Source: Acidithiobacillus acidisediminis
Lineage (GTDB): Bacteria; Pseudomonadota; Gammaproteobacteria; Acidithiobacillales; Acidithiobacillaceae
Length of the DNA stretch: 64,000 bases
Assembly (NCBI RefSeq): GCF_023277115.1
Contig: NZ_JALQCS010000001.1
Span: 2,226,001-2,290,000, forward strand
Direction of reading: 5' to 3'
In this document: positions 24,025-33,302 of the stretch, piece by piece
Layout of the letters: each line of letters begins with the position of its first letter
Position numbering within the stretch: position 1 is the first letter of the stretch
The notes under the pieces: model-generated
What the model was told of the DNA's origin: nothing
The model's database searches: none
What the model saw: only the letters and a program-made list of their open reading frames with translations
Made by a program: the position numbers and the translations under genes

Positions 24025-24977
24025 CGGAGTATCCCCGTGCCAGCGACTCTCTGCCCGCCAGGGATTGCGCCACCCATGACGGCACGATTGCGCTGCATTT
24101 CGATGTCCTGCTGCAAACTGGAGAGATTTCCTTCCCGAATCTTGATGCGCATGGCCTCATCCTCGACAAAGAATGGCTGCACCAGGAGTACCTTTTGCCT
24201 TCCTGCCGGACTCATGCGCACATCCAGCCGCAGCGTCACCACGGCCTTGAGGGATTGCGCAATGCTGTCGAAACCGGCCAGCATGCCGATCTTGAGGATG
24301 GCCTGTTGCGGATTGTCCGCGTGTACGGTGCTGACGACGAGCATGCCACTGGCCGCCGCAAGACAGGCAGCCTTGGCCGACTGTTCTTCGCGGATTTCCC
24401 CGATATAAAAGGTATCCGCGCCACTGCGCAAGGTATCCATCAGCACCCGCATGACTTCGGAGTCCTCACCAATCTCTTCCTGATAGCACTGCCCTGCCCC
24501 ATGAGCCCCCTGCAAATCGAACTCCACCGGATTTTCCGCCGTCCAGGTAAAACCCCCGATTCTTTCCAGGCGATCCATCAACAGGGCACAGGCCGTCGTG
24601 GTCTTCCCGGACCCCGGCCCACCAGAAAAGAGCACAAAGCCCGCCCGGAGTCTGGGATCGCGAAGACTCTGCACGATGGGCGCCGGCAGGCCCAATTCGT
24701 CGATTTTGCGTAATGCCGAAGAAATCTTCCGTGCCACGAACACGGGACCATACGGTGTATGGCGCAACTGCACCCGCAATCGCATTCCATGAAACTCTAT
24801 GCGAAAACGGCTTCCGCTTTGTTGCAGAAGCGTTTCCCGGAGCGCCTGGACTTCCGGCCACAGCGCATTGGGCACCTGGTTGACCGCCAAATCCTCCGAG
24901 AAACGCTTGTAACGGCAGGCTGCTGGTTCCGACTCGATGGCAATATCCGAAAAATCGAGATCGGCAAGACCTGCCAT
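24021..24977 (-). CDS. PilT/GspE-family ATPase (second ATPase of the pilus locus)
   Basis: A 318-aa secretion/retraction-type ATPase. Walker A is SGGPGSGKTTT near residue 120, an acidic ENPVEF box follows, and Walker B is FYIGEIREE near residue 190, with a His box (VVSTVHADNP). It lacks the N-terminal extension and the tetracysteine zinc site seen in PilQ, so it resembles PilT retraction ATPases more than assembly ATPases. R64 itself has only PilQ. ATG 24977 has AAGGAG. It lies between pilS and pilM. Confidence 0.8.
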   Translation of the reverse strand: MAGLADLDFSDIAIESEPAACRYKRFSEDLAVNQVPNALWPEVQALRETLLQQSGSRFRIEFHGMRLRVQLRHTPYGPVFVARKISSALRKIDELGLPAPIVQSLRDPRLRAGFVLFSGGPGSGKTTTACALLMDRLERIGGFTWTAENPVEFDLQGAHGAGQCYQEEIGEDSEVMRVLMDTLRSGADTFYIGEIREEQSAKAACLAAASGMLVVSTVHADNPQQAILKIGMLAGFDSIAQSLKAVVTLRLDVRMSPAGRQKVLLVQPFFVEDEAMRIKIREGNLSSLQQDIEMQRNRAVMGGAIPGGQRVAGTGILR

Positions 24978-25051
24978 AAAAGCGCTCCTTCATTGATGAA
25001 CCGTGAATATAAGTGGTGTGGTCAGATTGCTCTGGCAAACCACATCTGCAC

Positions 25052-25558
25052 TTACTGTCCGTTACTGAACACAAAGCCCAGCGAGGTCACCCCGCCGCTG
25101 CCGCAAGCGGATTGCGCCTGGGACCCCGTCGGTGTGTTGTTGGCATTGCCAACAGCGGTGCCATCAACCAACGTCGATACGGTATCGACCTGTGAGACAA
25201 TCTGCTTGCAGATGGACGCGCTGAGATTGACTCCGCTGACTTCCACCTCGTACTCATAGTTGGGCAAGCCAGCCCCACCAGACTGCACATTGAAAGTCCC
25301 GCCAATTGGCGTGGTTGCCTGCAAAGCTTCCGGAATGACGCACTGTGGGTTCGCCGTGCCAGACCCACAGTTTGAACTGACCCCCGAATAATTTCCCTGC
25401 ACACCAAACACCTTGTTGACCGCGCCCTGAATCGTCGTCACGTCCTGCACAAACGTGCCCGCCTCACTACCGTGCAGCAGGGAGATGCCTGCAACCACGC
25501 CAGCGATTACGAAGAGCACGAAGACGATGCCGACGAACACCATCGTAATCGGGTTCAT
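25052..25558 (-). CDS. pilS: PilS-like major pilin
   Basis: A 168-aa pilin: MNPITMVFVG then a hydrophobic helix and SEAGTFVQDVTTIQGAVNKVFG, followed by a C-terminal domain with paired cysteines (SNCGSG/QCVIP and SICKQ/SACGSG). This matches type IVb pilins such as R64 PilS. The N-terminus is almost identical in its first residues to PilV. A classical charged leader and Glu+5 are not obvious. A GCTATACC element is 46 nt upstream, although pilR immediately precedes on the same strand. Confidence 0.75.
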   Translation of the reverse strand: MNPITMVFVGIVFVLFVIAGVVAGISLLHGSEAGTFVQDVTTIQGAVNKVFGVQGNYSGVSSNCGSGTANPQCVIPEALQATTPIGGTFNVQSGGAGLPNYEYEVEVSGVNLSASICKQIVSQVDTVSTLVDGTAVGNANNTPTGSQAQSACGSGGVTSLGFVFSNGQ

Positions 25559-25604
25559 AACCTACAACCTCCTTTCTGGGACCAAAAAAAACACCTCACC
25601 TGCC

Positions 25605-25612
25605 GGTATAGC
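25605..25612 (-). promoter_or_regulatory. GCTATACC element upstream of pilS
   Basis: Exact minus-strand octamer in the pilR-pilS gap, 46 nt before the pilS ATG. This suggests separate, probably stronger, expression of the major pilin. Confidence 0.6.
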
Positions 25613-25640
25613 CAGACCCATTCCGGATACACCAAACCTC

Positions 25641-26744
25641 TCAATGCGCAGCCGCCGTGAGCACGCTCTGCAACTGCGTCATTCCGGCAACGGCCAGCAA
25701 AAACACCCCGTTGACTCCCACAGTCGTGGAGATTGTCAGTAATGACACCATCCCCATGATCTTTTCCTCTGTCTCGTCCAACCATTCCCGCGCGAGCTTC
25801 TCGACCAGTTGCGGGAAGTCCGCCGCGCCAGAGAATGCCGACAAATCATCGGCCACGATGCGATCAGGGAAGCCGTATTCGCCATCGATGAAAGCCTTGC
25901 CGATCTCCGCACCGTTTTTCACCCGGATGGCGGCATCATGCAGTCGCTCTGCCATCCACGGGGTGGCCATCTCCGCCTGTAACTGCAAAGCTTCCGCTTG
26001 CGGAATGCCGGCACGGGAAAGCTTGGAGAAAGCCAGCATCCATTGCGCCCCTTGCAAGCGCCGATACAGGCTCCACGGCGGAATCGACTCCACCACACGG
26101 CGGGACCTCCCCGCCCAGCGCGGCAAGGAAATGAAGGCGGCCACAATGGAAATCACAAAGAGAATCAGGAATCCATAAAAAAATGGACTCACCGCCATAT
26201 CGCCCAGTGGCACCATGAGCCTTGCCAAAAAGGGCCAAGTGTTTGTCGGTGCGATTTCTGCAATCGGCGGCACCATCTGGGTACCGATCAAATACAGCAG
26301 ATACAACAACAACAGGGACATGACGCCCGGCTCGATCAGGGCAAAAATGATGCGCGAGATGACCTTGGCAATGATGCCGCTTCCCTGCAAAACACTGCGC
26401 AACGCATCCGGAAGCTCTCCAGATCCCTCACCTGCCCGGATGATGGACAACTCCGATGCCGGCGCCCAATCGGCAAGCGCCTGCGAGAACATTTCTCCAT
26501 TTGCCAGGCGGTCGTGAATCTCGCTGAGGGCGATCGCATCGGCATCCATGAGGGCGAAGAATCCATCGGGATCCTTGTATCGGCCCTTCACTTGATCGAG
26601 CAGCCGTTTCACCGCCTGCCTGGGAGGCGTGCCGTTATCGACATACACCGCCAGGCGCCGGTAAAAAGCCCCACGCTTTTTGGTGCCCCAGCTTTTGTGG
26701 GCGAGCGCCTTCAGAAAATCTTCGAACCAGACCGGCACAGCCAT
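25641..26744 (-). CDS. pilR: PilR-like inner-membrane platform protein (GspF family)
   Basis: A 367-aa GspF/PilC-type protein. Two cytoplasmic T2SF domains are visible (residues about 20-130, with AGEGSGELPDAL, and 230-340), separated by membrane helices (VMSLLLLYLLYLIG and FFYGFLILFVISIVAAF) and closed by a C-terminal helix. It anchors the pilus assembly ATPase PilQ. ATG shares its A with the pilQ stop (TAATG). Confidence 0.88.
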   Translation of the reverse strand: MAVPVWFEDFLKALAHKSWGTKKRGAFYRRLAVYVDNGTPPRQAVKRLLDQVKGRYKDPDGFFALMDADAIALSEIHDRLANGEMFSQALADWAPASELSIIRAGEGSGELPDALRSVLQGSGIIAKVISRIIFALIEPGVMSLLLLYLLYLIGTQMVPPIAEIAPTNTWPFLARLMVPLGDMAVSPFFYGFLILFVISIVAAFISLPRWAGRSRRVVESIPPWSLYRRLQGAQWMLAFSKLSRAGIPQAEALQLQAEMATPWMAERLHDAAIRVKNGAEIGKAFIDGEYGFPDRIVADDLSAFSGAADFPQLVEKLAREWLDETEEKIMGMVSLLTISTTVGVNGVFLLAVAGMTQLQSVLTAAAH

Positions 26745-28396
26745 TACAAATCCTCCCGGGTCAAAGCCCGCAGAGCCTCCGGTCTGGGTTCGATAGGGCC
26801 CAGCATTTCCGCAACGAAGCGCGGATCCGTTTTGCCTGCCAGCACTTTCAGTACGGCATGGGCTTCCATCGGTATTTCTGCGTCGGGACGTGCCAGATAG
26901 CTTCGGCGCGCAGCCATTGGTCCCTCATTGACCATGGCAATCAGCAGATCCTCATCCGTCGGCACCACTTGCGAAACCACGGTACGGCCAGCAATGCCGG
27001 TACCCCGGCAATGCGCGCATCCCGGACCCTTGAGCCGCACCCCTTCCAGGGGAAACTCTGGCGTTACCCAGGTCTTGATGGCCTCCCAGTCCTCGATGTC
27101 GACCCCTTGCGCCCGAACGGACTGTTCATCGGCAGGGATGGCGCAGTGTTGGCACAAAGTCTTTACCAGACGTTGCGCTATCAGGGAGGACAACATCTTG
27201 GGATCCTGCAGGTAGAATCCGTCCACCCCCATGGCCACCAGACGTTGCACAATCATGAACGGATCGGAGACGTGCAGCGTCGTCCATACCTGGTGGCCGG
27301 TAATGGACGCATTGATCGCCTCTTTTGCCACCTCCAGACCACGGATTTCGCCAACCACCACAATGTCCGGGTCCTGGCGAAGGGCAGTTTTGAGCTTGCC
27401 CGAGAACGCCCGGTTCTTTTCCTCGTCGGTATTGGCGTTGGCGATCAGGTATTGCCAGACGTAATCCGTGCCAAACACATACTCCACAGGATCCTCGATG
27501 GTGATGATCCGCACCCCATGGCGCATCCGCAGGATGCTGTGAATCATCTGCGCAAGCGTCGTGGACTTGCCGGAACCCGTTGGGCCGGTAAACGGATTGA
27601 TCCCCATGGTCTGGCGTGCCAGACGATACAGAATGTGCCGCTGGCGCTTGGAGTACCCCAACTGCTCCAGGAGATCGGCATCCTCTCTCGGTTTCTCCAA
27701 CCGATATAGAAGCCGCGCAGCCAGGTTCATGCCGTCATACAACGGCGCCCGCGCCAGGCGTATGCCGGATAACCCCAAATCTTCGCCAGCGTCGCTGCGT
27801 AGCAGGGCCGGATTGACGATGACGGCATGCTGATCTTCCGTCTCACGGAAAGAAGCATCGGAAACCGCGGCCATGCCCTGGAACATGGCGCGGATCATCT
27901 GCGATCCCTCGGAGAAGGGGAACTGCATACGATCCTCGACGGTTCCGCGCACCCGGAACTGCACCGACATGTGTCCCTTGCCGGCTTCACCATGCAGGGA
28001 AAAGTGAATATCGCTGGCCTTTTCCTGTACGGCCTGTGCGACGATGCGGCGCACCTGCCGGACGGCAGAAAGATTGGCTTCCGAGGATTGCGCAACACTA
28101 CTGCGCACCTGCGCCAGGGCCTCCATATCGCATTCCACGATGTCTATGGTGAACCCCGCACGCGCCAATTCGGCCCGCCAGGACTGGATAACCGGCATCC
28201 CATGCCGACCCTTCAGGATATACAGGCGATTCCCGTCGATTGCGGCATACTCTTTCGCAGCGTCCGGGAAAGGATGCTGTCCAATCGCTTCGTCGATAGT
28301 CTTCGGACCTGCAGATTCCTGGGGTTCCGCAGAATCTTTTTCCCCAGATCGTAGGCGACCCTGCTGAAAGCGGCGCAAAAATTCGTTATCTGCCAT
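26744..28396 (-). CDS. pilQ: PilQ-like pilus assembly ATPase (GspE family)
   Basis: Cytoplasmic hexameric ATPase that drives thin pilus extension, 550 aa. Walker A is GPTGSGKSTTL, the Asp box is IEDPVEYVF, Walker B is IVVVGEIRG and the His box is TTLHVSDP. A zinc tetracysteine is present (CQHC and CAHCRGTG). The start ATG 28396 follows AAAGGA; the longer frame upstream is a shadow of pilP. It sits between pilP and pilR, the R64 order. Confidence 0.9.
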   Translation of the reverse strand: MADNEFLRRFQQGRLRSGEKDSAEPQESAGPKTIDEAIGQHPFPDAAKEYAAIDGNRLYILKGRHGMPVIQSWRAELARAGFTIDIVECDMEALAQVRSSVAQSSEANLSAVRQVRRIVAQAVQEKASDIHFSLHGEAGKGHMSVQFRVRGTVEDRMQFPFSEGSQMIRAMFQGMAAVSDASFRETEDQHAVIVNPALLRSDAGEDLGLSGIRLARAPLYDGMNLAARLLYRLEKPREDADLLEQLGYSKRQRHILYRLARQTMGINPFTGPTGSGKSTTLAQMIHSILRMRHGVRIITIEDPVEYVFGTDYVWQYLIANANTDEEKNRAFSGKLKTALRQDPDIVVVGEIRGLEVAKEAINASITGHQVWTTLHVSDPFMIVQRLVAMGVDGFYLQDPKMLSSLIAQRLVKTLCQHCAIPADEQSVRAQGVDIEDWEAIKTWVTPEFPLEGVRLKGPGCAHCRGTGIAGRTVVSQVVPTDEDLLIAMVNEGPMAARRSYLARPDAEIPMEAHAVLKVLAGKTDPRFVAEMLGPIEPRPEALRALTREDL

Positions 28397-28400
28397 TCGA

Positions 28401-29102
28401 TTATTCCTTTGGCATGGGCGGAGCGCCAACAGGAGGCAGGTTTTGCGGAATGCCCTGGGTGACATTCGGCGGCAGGAAAGAATTGCCACCACCACCGCTA
28501 GATGGACCAGCGAAGGTGTTGCCAGATGGCGCAACGGAAGCGCCATCGGAAGCCACAAACGGCAACAGCAGACGCTTGCCCTGATGATCCAGATACACTC
28601 CGCTGCCCGATATCGCGGCGACCTTGCCCCAGGGAGCAACGCTGGCGCCGACCCGCACCGCCACCGTACCGCCGCCAGGCAAGGCAAGATCGGCAACATC
28701 CCCGTTACTGCCCCCAAGGATGCTCACCACCTTGGGGAGCCTGTGATCTCCAGAATCCCCGTTCGGCATGGAACCATTCGGCATCGCCGTTACCGGCATG
28801 GCTTGCGGATAAGCAGTCTGGTTACTGCCCAAGGATTTCCCTTCTTTTACTCTCTTGATTTCCACCTTGAGCTTGGCGATTTCGAGTTTTTCCTTGAGCA
28901 GGGACGCTTCGCTCTGCGCATTGGCAAGCGCCCCGAACGTCGCCGGAGACACGCTGGCGGGGATAGAGACCGAACTGCCAGTGTTGCCACCAGCACCAAC
29001 CGGAGACGCGAATCCCATCCCGGTCCCCGACAAAAAGAACACTGGCCCGGCACACAACATCGCCAGACGCAATGGTAAAATATGGTTTTTTGTGCGAGAC
29101 AT
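28401..29102 (-). CDS. pilP: PilP-like pilus assembly protein
   Basis: A 233-aa exported protein with a signal peptide (LRLAMLCAGPVFFLSGTGMGFASP). It has a coiled region (LLKEKLEIAKLKVEIKRVK) and a C-terminal beta domain (VVSILGG .. AVRVGASVAPWGKVAAISGSGVYL), as in R64 PilP/GspC-like periplasmic partners of the secretin. ATG 29102 has AAAGGAG; ATG 29123 overlapping the pilO stop is the alternative. Confidence 0.8.
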   Translation of the reverse strand: MSRTKNHILPLRLAMLCAGPVFFLSGTGMGFASPVGAGGNTGSSVSIPASVSPATFGALANAQSEASLLKEKLEIAKLKVEIKRVKEGKSLGSNQTAYPQAMPVTAMPNGSMPNGDSGDHRLPKVVSILGGSNGDVADLALPGGGTVAVRVGASVAPWGKVAAISGSGVYLDHQGKRLLLPFVASDGASVAPSGNTFAGPSSGGGGNSFLPPNVTQGIPQNLPPVGAPPMPKE

Positions 29103-29119
29103 CTTTTGCTCCTTTGCCC

Positions 29120-30505
29120 TCATTGCATACCGCCAGAAGAAACCACATCTGTGCCGGGAACACGCGGTACATCATTTTTTGGTGAACGAACGGCAATGGC
29201 TGACCTTGGTGCCGAAAAAGCCGCATTTGGGCTATACAGATCCCCAATGGCCTTCAAGGTAATGGCGCCGGTTTTCGATGGCGTGAACAGCAGTTGGGTG
29301 AATCGCAGCCCTGGAATATCCCAAAGGCTTTGATTACCCCATTGCGCCAGAGGGCCCTTCAACACCACATTCATCGTTTCCCATGGTTTTTCGCTTTTCG
29401 CTGGCTTTGGTGCGGGTCTCTCCCCAGGCAAGGTTTTTTGCACAGGCGCAACCGGAGCGCTGAGGCGGATATCCAGAGCCAAAGCCTGCGCAACTCCATA
29501 GGCAGTTTCTTCGGCACGTTGGACCGGCAAAGTCTGCCCGTCACCAGAAGCCGCTATGGACCCAACCCGCAGTGTCTGCAGAACGGTTTTGCCACGCTCC
29601 AGCAACTGTCCTTTGGGTCGATACAGGGCCGTCGCCCCGGGCGACCAGGACCAGGTCTCCTGTGCAAGCACCTGCCCGTTGGAAACACGACAGGCAATCG
29701 ACTTCAGACCCCAGCCCTTGTCCGATAAAGGAATGCCTTGCGCAAAGCCCATGCAATCCCGGAGGAATGCCGAGGGAAAGGGCTGTGCCGCCCAGGGGAG
29801 CACACGGTTTGCCGCGCGGCGTGCAGCCATGGCACGCTCGATGGCGATGCGCTGTTCTTGCGCCAATAACTGCGATTTTTCAACCTGTTCTTCGTGTATG
29901 TGCCAAAAAACCAGACCGCCGGCTGCGGCAGCCGCCAATGCCCCACCACCCAAAATGGCGGGCATGGCCGGATTCTTCCGGACATCGACGACTGGCGTGA
30001 TCTTTGGGCCTTGCCGCAGAATCTCCGCAATTTCCTCCAATCCGCCATCCCGAAAAACGGAAGGCTCTCCATAAGCGGCATGCTGCCGCCGCAAGTTGTC
30101 TACAGCTTCCCAATCACCAACCGCGTCGCCATCTGGCAATATCTCGTAGCTGTCCCGAACGGCAATGTACCAGTACAGCCCATTGCCCAGATCGAAAATG
30201 CCCAGCCACGGCTCCTGCAGAACATCGGCCATAGCCGCCGCAAGAGAATAGGCAGTTCCCCTATAGACCTTGTTGAGCGCGGCTTTCTTGCCGCCTTCGG
30301 TCAGGAAATCCGCGCCCGTCAACGGGCGGGAAAACCCGGACTGCAGGGACCGGCTTTTGGTTCGGCGTTGCGCCACCCAAAAGTCCGTCCCGCGAGCCCC
30401 AGCCAGCAAGGTTTTTCGCGATGGCTTTCGGTCCTCATGCCGCCAATACATCCCGGCGACGAAAACCCGTTTGTCACCAGGAATCTTGATCAATCCTGGC
30501 ATCAA
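29120..30505 (-). CDS. pilO: PilO-like pilus assembly protein
   Basis: A 461-aa bitopic membrane protein. The N-terminal cytoplasmic part (residues 1-180) contains LLAGARGTDFWVAQRRT and WLGIFDLGNGLYWYIAVRDS, typical of the R64 PilO family. A membrane helix near residue 185-200 (LGGGALAAAAAGGLVFW) is followed by a coiled periplasmic domain. It overlaps pilN by ATGA. Function in R64: inner-membrane assembly component. Confidence 0.82.
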   Translation of the reverse strand: MMPGLIKIPGDKRVFVAGMYWRHEDRKPSRKTLLAGARGTDFWVAQRRTKSRSLQSGFSRPLTGADFLTEGGKKAALNKVYRGTAYSLAAAMADVLQEPWLGIFDLGNGLYWYIAVRDSYEILPDGDAVGDWEAVDNLRRQHAAYGEPSVFRDGGLEEIAEILRQGPKITPVVDVRKNPAMPAILGGGALAAAAAGGLVFWHIHEEQVEKSQLLAQEQRIAIERAMAARRAANRVLPWAAQPFPSAFLRDCMGFAQGIPLSDKGWGLKSIACRVSNGQVLAQETWSWSPGATALYRPKGQLLERGKTVLQTLRVGSIAASGDGQTLPVQRAEETAYGVAQALALDIRLSAPVAPVQKTLPGERPAPKPAKSEKPWETMNVVLKGPLAQWGNQSLWDIPGLRFTQLLFTPSKTGAITLKAIGDLYSPNAAFSAPRSAIAVRSPKNDVPRVPGTDVVSSGGMQ

Positions 30506-32133
30506 AGAATCCTCGCCGTAATCACAATGGCGATCATCTGCCTGGAGAGGCTGGCATCCGCGCCTCCACCCAAGAGCGGGAAGTACGGACTGCCTACGCC
30601 ATTGTGTGTCGTGCTGTCATCATTCTGGGAGAACCCGGTCAACAACAATGTCTGCCCCGGCTTCAACTTCACCGACTGCTGGAAGGTAGAGCTGTCAACC
30701 GTCGGAACCTGAATGCTGCTTCCATTGCTGCTGATAGTCTGTATGCCAACCAGATTGCTGATGGTCATGTTCATCCCCAACAGAATCTTCCCATCGACCA
30801 CCTTGGGCAGGAACATCGCGGTAAAGCCCGTCGTAACCGTTCCCGGAATCAGCCCGCTGGTCGTCCCCACATTGGCGGTTGCCGTGGAACTGCTCTCCGC
30901 CAGATATCCCGTCTGCTGCGCCACCTGAATCGGCGCCGGCTCACCATTCAACGAAACCGCTGACCGGCTGAACACCTGCGTGACGTGCCCCAAGGTCGAT
31001 AACGCCTGGACGGCGACACTGCTGCCCTGCCACTGACCCAAGGCGCCGGTGGCCGTACTCAGGATATTTGCCCCCAAAGAAAGCGGCGAAACGCTTCCCG
31101 TCGTCTTGGGCGGGGCAACCCCTTGCAGGCTCACGCCATACTTGTTGGCAATGGCGTTGAATGCACCAGACAGGTTCAGGCCATAATTCTGCTCATTGTT
31201 GAGGTTCACATTATAGACGTGCACCGTAATCGCCACCTGACGGGTAAGCTGACGTGACAGGCCTTGAACCCAATCGTGGATTCTGCGCACTTGTGGCGGA
31301 GTGCCCGTCACCGTAACGGTCCCCGTAGCCGGGTCCGTTACCACCTGCCCGCCACCAGCAACCGTTTCTGCTACCTTGTCCAGAGTTTTCCAGACATCCA
31401 CTTTGGATGTGTTGGTAATGCTGGTGGTGCCGGTAGACTCATTACCGCCACTACTACCGCCACTTCCGCCAGTAGACCCCATGGAAGAACCACCAAGGCC
31501 ACCAGAAGAACTGCTACTGCTGCCACTCGCACCGGCAGAGGCAACGATCGATCCGGAAGATTCCGTAGCCCAATCCAGTGCCGGCAAAGAAAAAGACCTT
31601 GTTTCCGTGCGGAAAATCTCAACGGCACCATTACGGTAATGCCACCAGACACCGTTCTTCGCGGTAATCATGTTCAGCAGACCGGAAACGCTTCCCTGCC
31701 AGTCCAGAGGGATCTCCACGGCGTGCGACTGACCAGAAGTCCCACCTATGCCACCGGACTGGCTTGGCAAGGGCGGAAGAAAGGTTCCGGGTTTCCCCTC
31801 GTTGGCGGCGGCAAGATCCTCCACATGCACGGGGATCCCCGTGATCTCAGAAATTTTTCCGGCAATTTGCTGAATCGTCAGCGGATTGGCAGAAACCAGG
31901 GTGATGTTCCGCCGCAAAATCTCCGGCGTGGATTGCCGTACATCAACCGCCGCGCCCATCAGATACGGCGTATCCACCGTAGTCACCACAGGAGGCGGTA
32001 CAGGCTGCTGATATTGGGCGATTTTCGCCTCGGTCGATTCCTGCATCTGGTGAACCTGGTGAAAAGTGGCGCAGCCAGAGAGTGCAACCACTGCCAGCGC
32101 CAGAGCGGATTGCAACGTGTTTTTCCTGCGCAT
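30502..32133 (-). CDS. pilN: PilN-like lipoprotein secretin
   Basis: Outer-membrane secretin pore for the thin pilus, 543 aa. The lipobox ALSGC gives a lipidated N-terminus. N-domains (LTIQQIAGKISEITGIPVHVED) and a Ser/Gly-rich spacer of about 45 residues follow. The C-terminal secretin domain shows VQALSTLGHVTQVF, NGEPAPIQV and KLKPGQTLLLTGF. ATG 32133 directly abuts the stop of the transglycosylase gene, with AAAGGAG upstream. Confidence 0.9.
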   Translation of the reverse strand: MRRKNTLQSALALAVVALSGCATFHQVHQMQESTEAKIAQYQQPVPPPVVTTVDTPYLMGAAVDVRQSTPEILRRNITLVSANPLTIQQIAGKISEITGIPVHVEDLAAANEGKPGTFLPPLPSQSGGIGGTSGQSHAVEIPLDWQGSVSGLLNMITAKNGVWWHYRNGAVEIFRTETRSFSLPALDWATESSGSIVASAGASGSSSSSSGGLGGSSMGSTGGSGGSSGGNESTGTTSITNTSKVDVWKTLDKVAETVAGGGQVVTDPATGTVTVTGTPPQVRRIHDWVQGLSRQLTRQVAITVHVYNVNLNNEQNYGLNLSGAFNAIANKYGVSLQGVAPPKTTGSVSPLSLGANILSTATGALGQWQGSSVAVQALSTLGHVTQVFSRSAVSLNGEPAPIQVAQQTGYLAESSSTATANVGTTSGLIPGTVTTGFTAMFLPKVVDGKILLGMNMTISNLVGIQTISSNGSSIQVPTVDSSTFQQSVKLKPGQTLLLTGFSQNDDSTTHNGVGSPYFPLLGGGADASLSRQMIAIVITARIL

Positions 32134-32829
32134 CTACTGCACTCCTTTGTGTGAATACTGCTCAAATCGGGAAATCACCGCGGGGACGTACTGTTGCGTC
32201 TGCCGGAAAGGCGGGATCCGGTATCCGGCGTCCACCACCGCCTGGCCTCCGGCGTTGTACCCGGCAACGGCCAGTGGCCAGCTTTTCAGCCGCAATTCCA
32301 AATGCCGCAGATACCTGGCGCCAGCAAAGATGGCGTCCCTGGGATCAAAAGGGCTGCCCTGCCCGAATCGTACCCAGGTGCCAGGCATGAACTGCATGAG
32401 GCCCTGCGCGCCTTTGTCGCTGACCGCATCAGGATGGAAACCTGATTCCTGCGCGGCAACCGCCAGAATCATGGCAGCAGGGACCCCGGTCGCCGCCGAT
32501 GCCTGATTGGCCCAGCGCACGAACCGCGAGGGGATGGCAGGCAAAGCTGTGGGGTACACAAAGTGCCCACGGGCAGAAATTCCCCGCCCTCCATCTGCAT
32601 ACAGCTTCTCCACCGCCAGAATCCAGGTGCCAGCCGCAATGCCCCAACAAGGGCTCTTGCGGACGGCGCTTGCCGAAAAACCATAGGCAGTCAGTACCGG
32701 CAGCCATTGCTGTGGGATACCCATGGGTCCGACGCCGGATTTGGCCCGCCCTGCCGCCGTCATTACCCGCTCGATGGCGGAGACGGGGACGTGGTAGGCA
32801 GTCGCGGCTTCGTTCAGGCAGGCGAGCAT
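32134..32829 (-). CDS. Two-domain lytic transglycosylase (PilT of R64 / VirB1 type)
   Basis: A 231-aa protein with two successive transglycosylase-like domains. The C-terminal one (residues 110-225) is canonical: VAAQESGFHPDAVS with the catalytic Glu, KGAQGLMQFMPGTW, AGARYLR and LAVAGYNAG. The N-terminal one (1-85) matches VirB1/TrbN-type domains (GPMGIPQQWLPVL, CWGIAAGTWILA), but the expected Glu position reads MTAAGR, so it looks inactive. No signal peptide is visible at ATG 32829. It would open peptidoglycan for pilus assembly. First gene before pilN. Confidence 0.8.
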   Translation of the reverse strand: MLACLNEAATAYHVPVSAIERVMTAAGRAKSGVGPMGIPQQWLPVLTAYGFSASAVRKSPCWGIAAGTWILAVEKLYADGGRGISARGHFVYPTALPAIPSRFVRWANQASAATGVPAAMILAVAAQESGFHPDAVSDKGAQGLMQFMPGTWVRFGQGSPFDPRDAIFAGARYLRHLELRLKSWPLAVAGYNAGGQAVVDAGYRIPPFRQTQQYVPAVISRFEQYSHKGVQ

Positions 32830-32924
32830 ACGTTTGCCTTAGACGAGAAATTGGCGGGGCACTCCCCATCACCATACAATGAAGCCCCTTTTAACCACAT
32901 TGCATAGATCAAAGGATTGTCCCC

Positions 32925-33302
32925 ATGAAAGTTTTTATTCGTTATCTCATCAGCTCCACCGCAACAGTCATTGCGATTTCCCTCTCCGGTTGCGCCAGTC
33001 ACCATTCCAAATACAACGCTTGCGCCAAATCCAACCAATGCGTATCTCATATGATTAGCAAATTTGGACAGGCTGCAGCCACCAACATAGCTGCTCCAGA
33101 CGATATAAATGTAATGAAAGACTTGCATTCTGCTGATTTCCTTCAGTCAGTACGTTTCTGGAAAGAACAGGAAAAACATGACACCCAGCTTTGGGTTAAA
33201 GCCAGTACATTGTGTGATGGGCTGGTGAACGGTCACTCCACTTATCGCAGTCATGACGTATTTTTCCCTGTTGGATGCGCTATGCTGCCTGGAGGATTGT
33301 GA
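32925..33302 (+). CDS. Small lipoprotein, opposite strand in the pil locus
   Basis: A 125-aa lipoprotein precursor with a clear lipobox (ISLSGCAS) after a hydrophobic signal. The mature part has four more cysteines, suggesting disulfides. It is one of few plus-strand genes in the pilus region and its 3' end overlaps the opposite gene by 52 nt. Many conjugative elements encode small surface or entry-exclusion lipoproteins; that role is only a suggestion. Confidence 0.65.
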   Translation: MKVFIRYLISSTATVIAISLSGCASHHSKYNACAKSNQCVSHMISKFGQAAATNIAAPDDINVMKDLHSADFLQSVRFWKEQEKHDTQLWVKASTLCDGLVNGHSTYRSHDVFFPVGCAMLPGGL

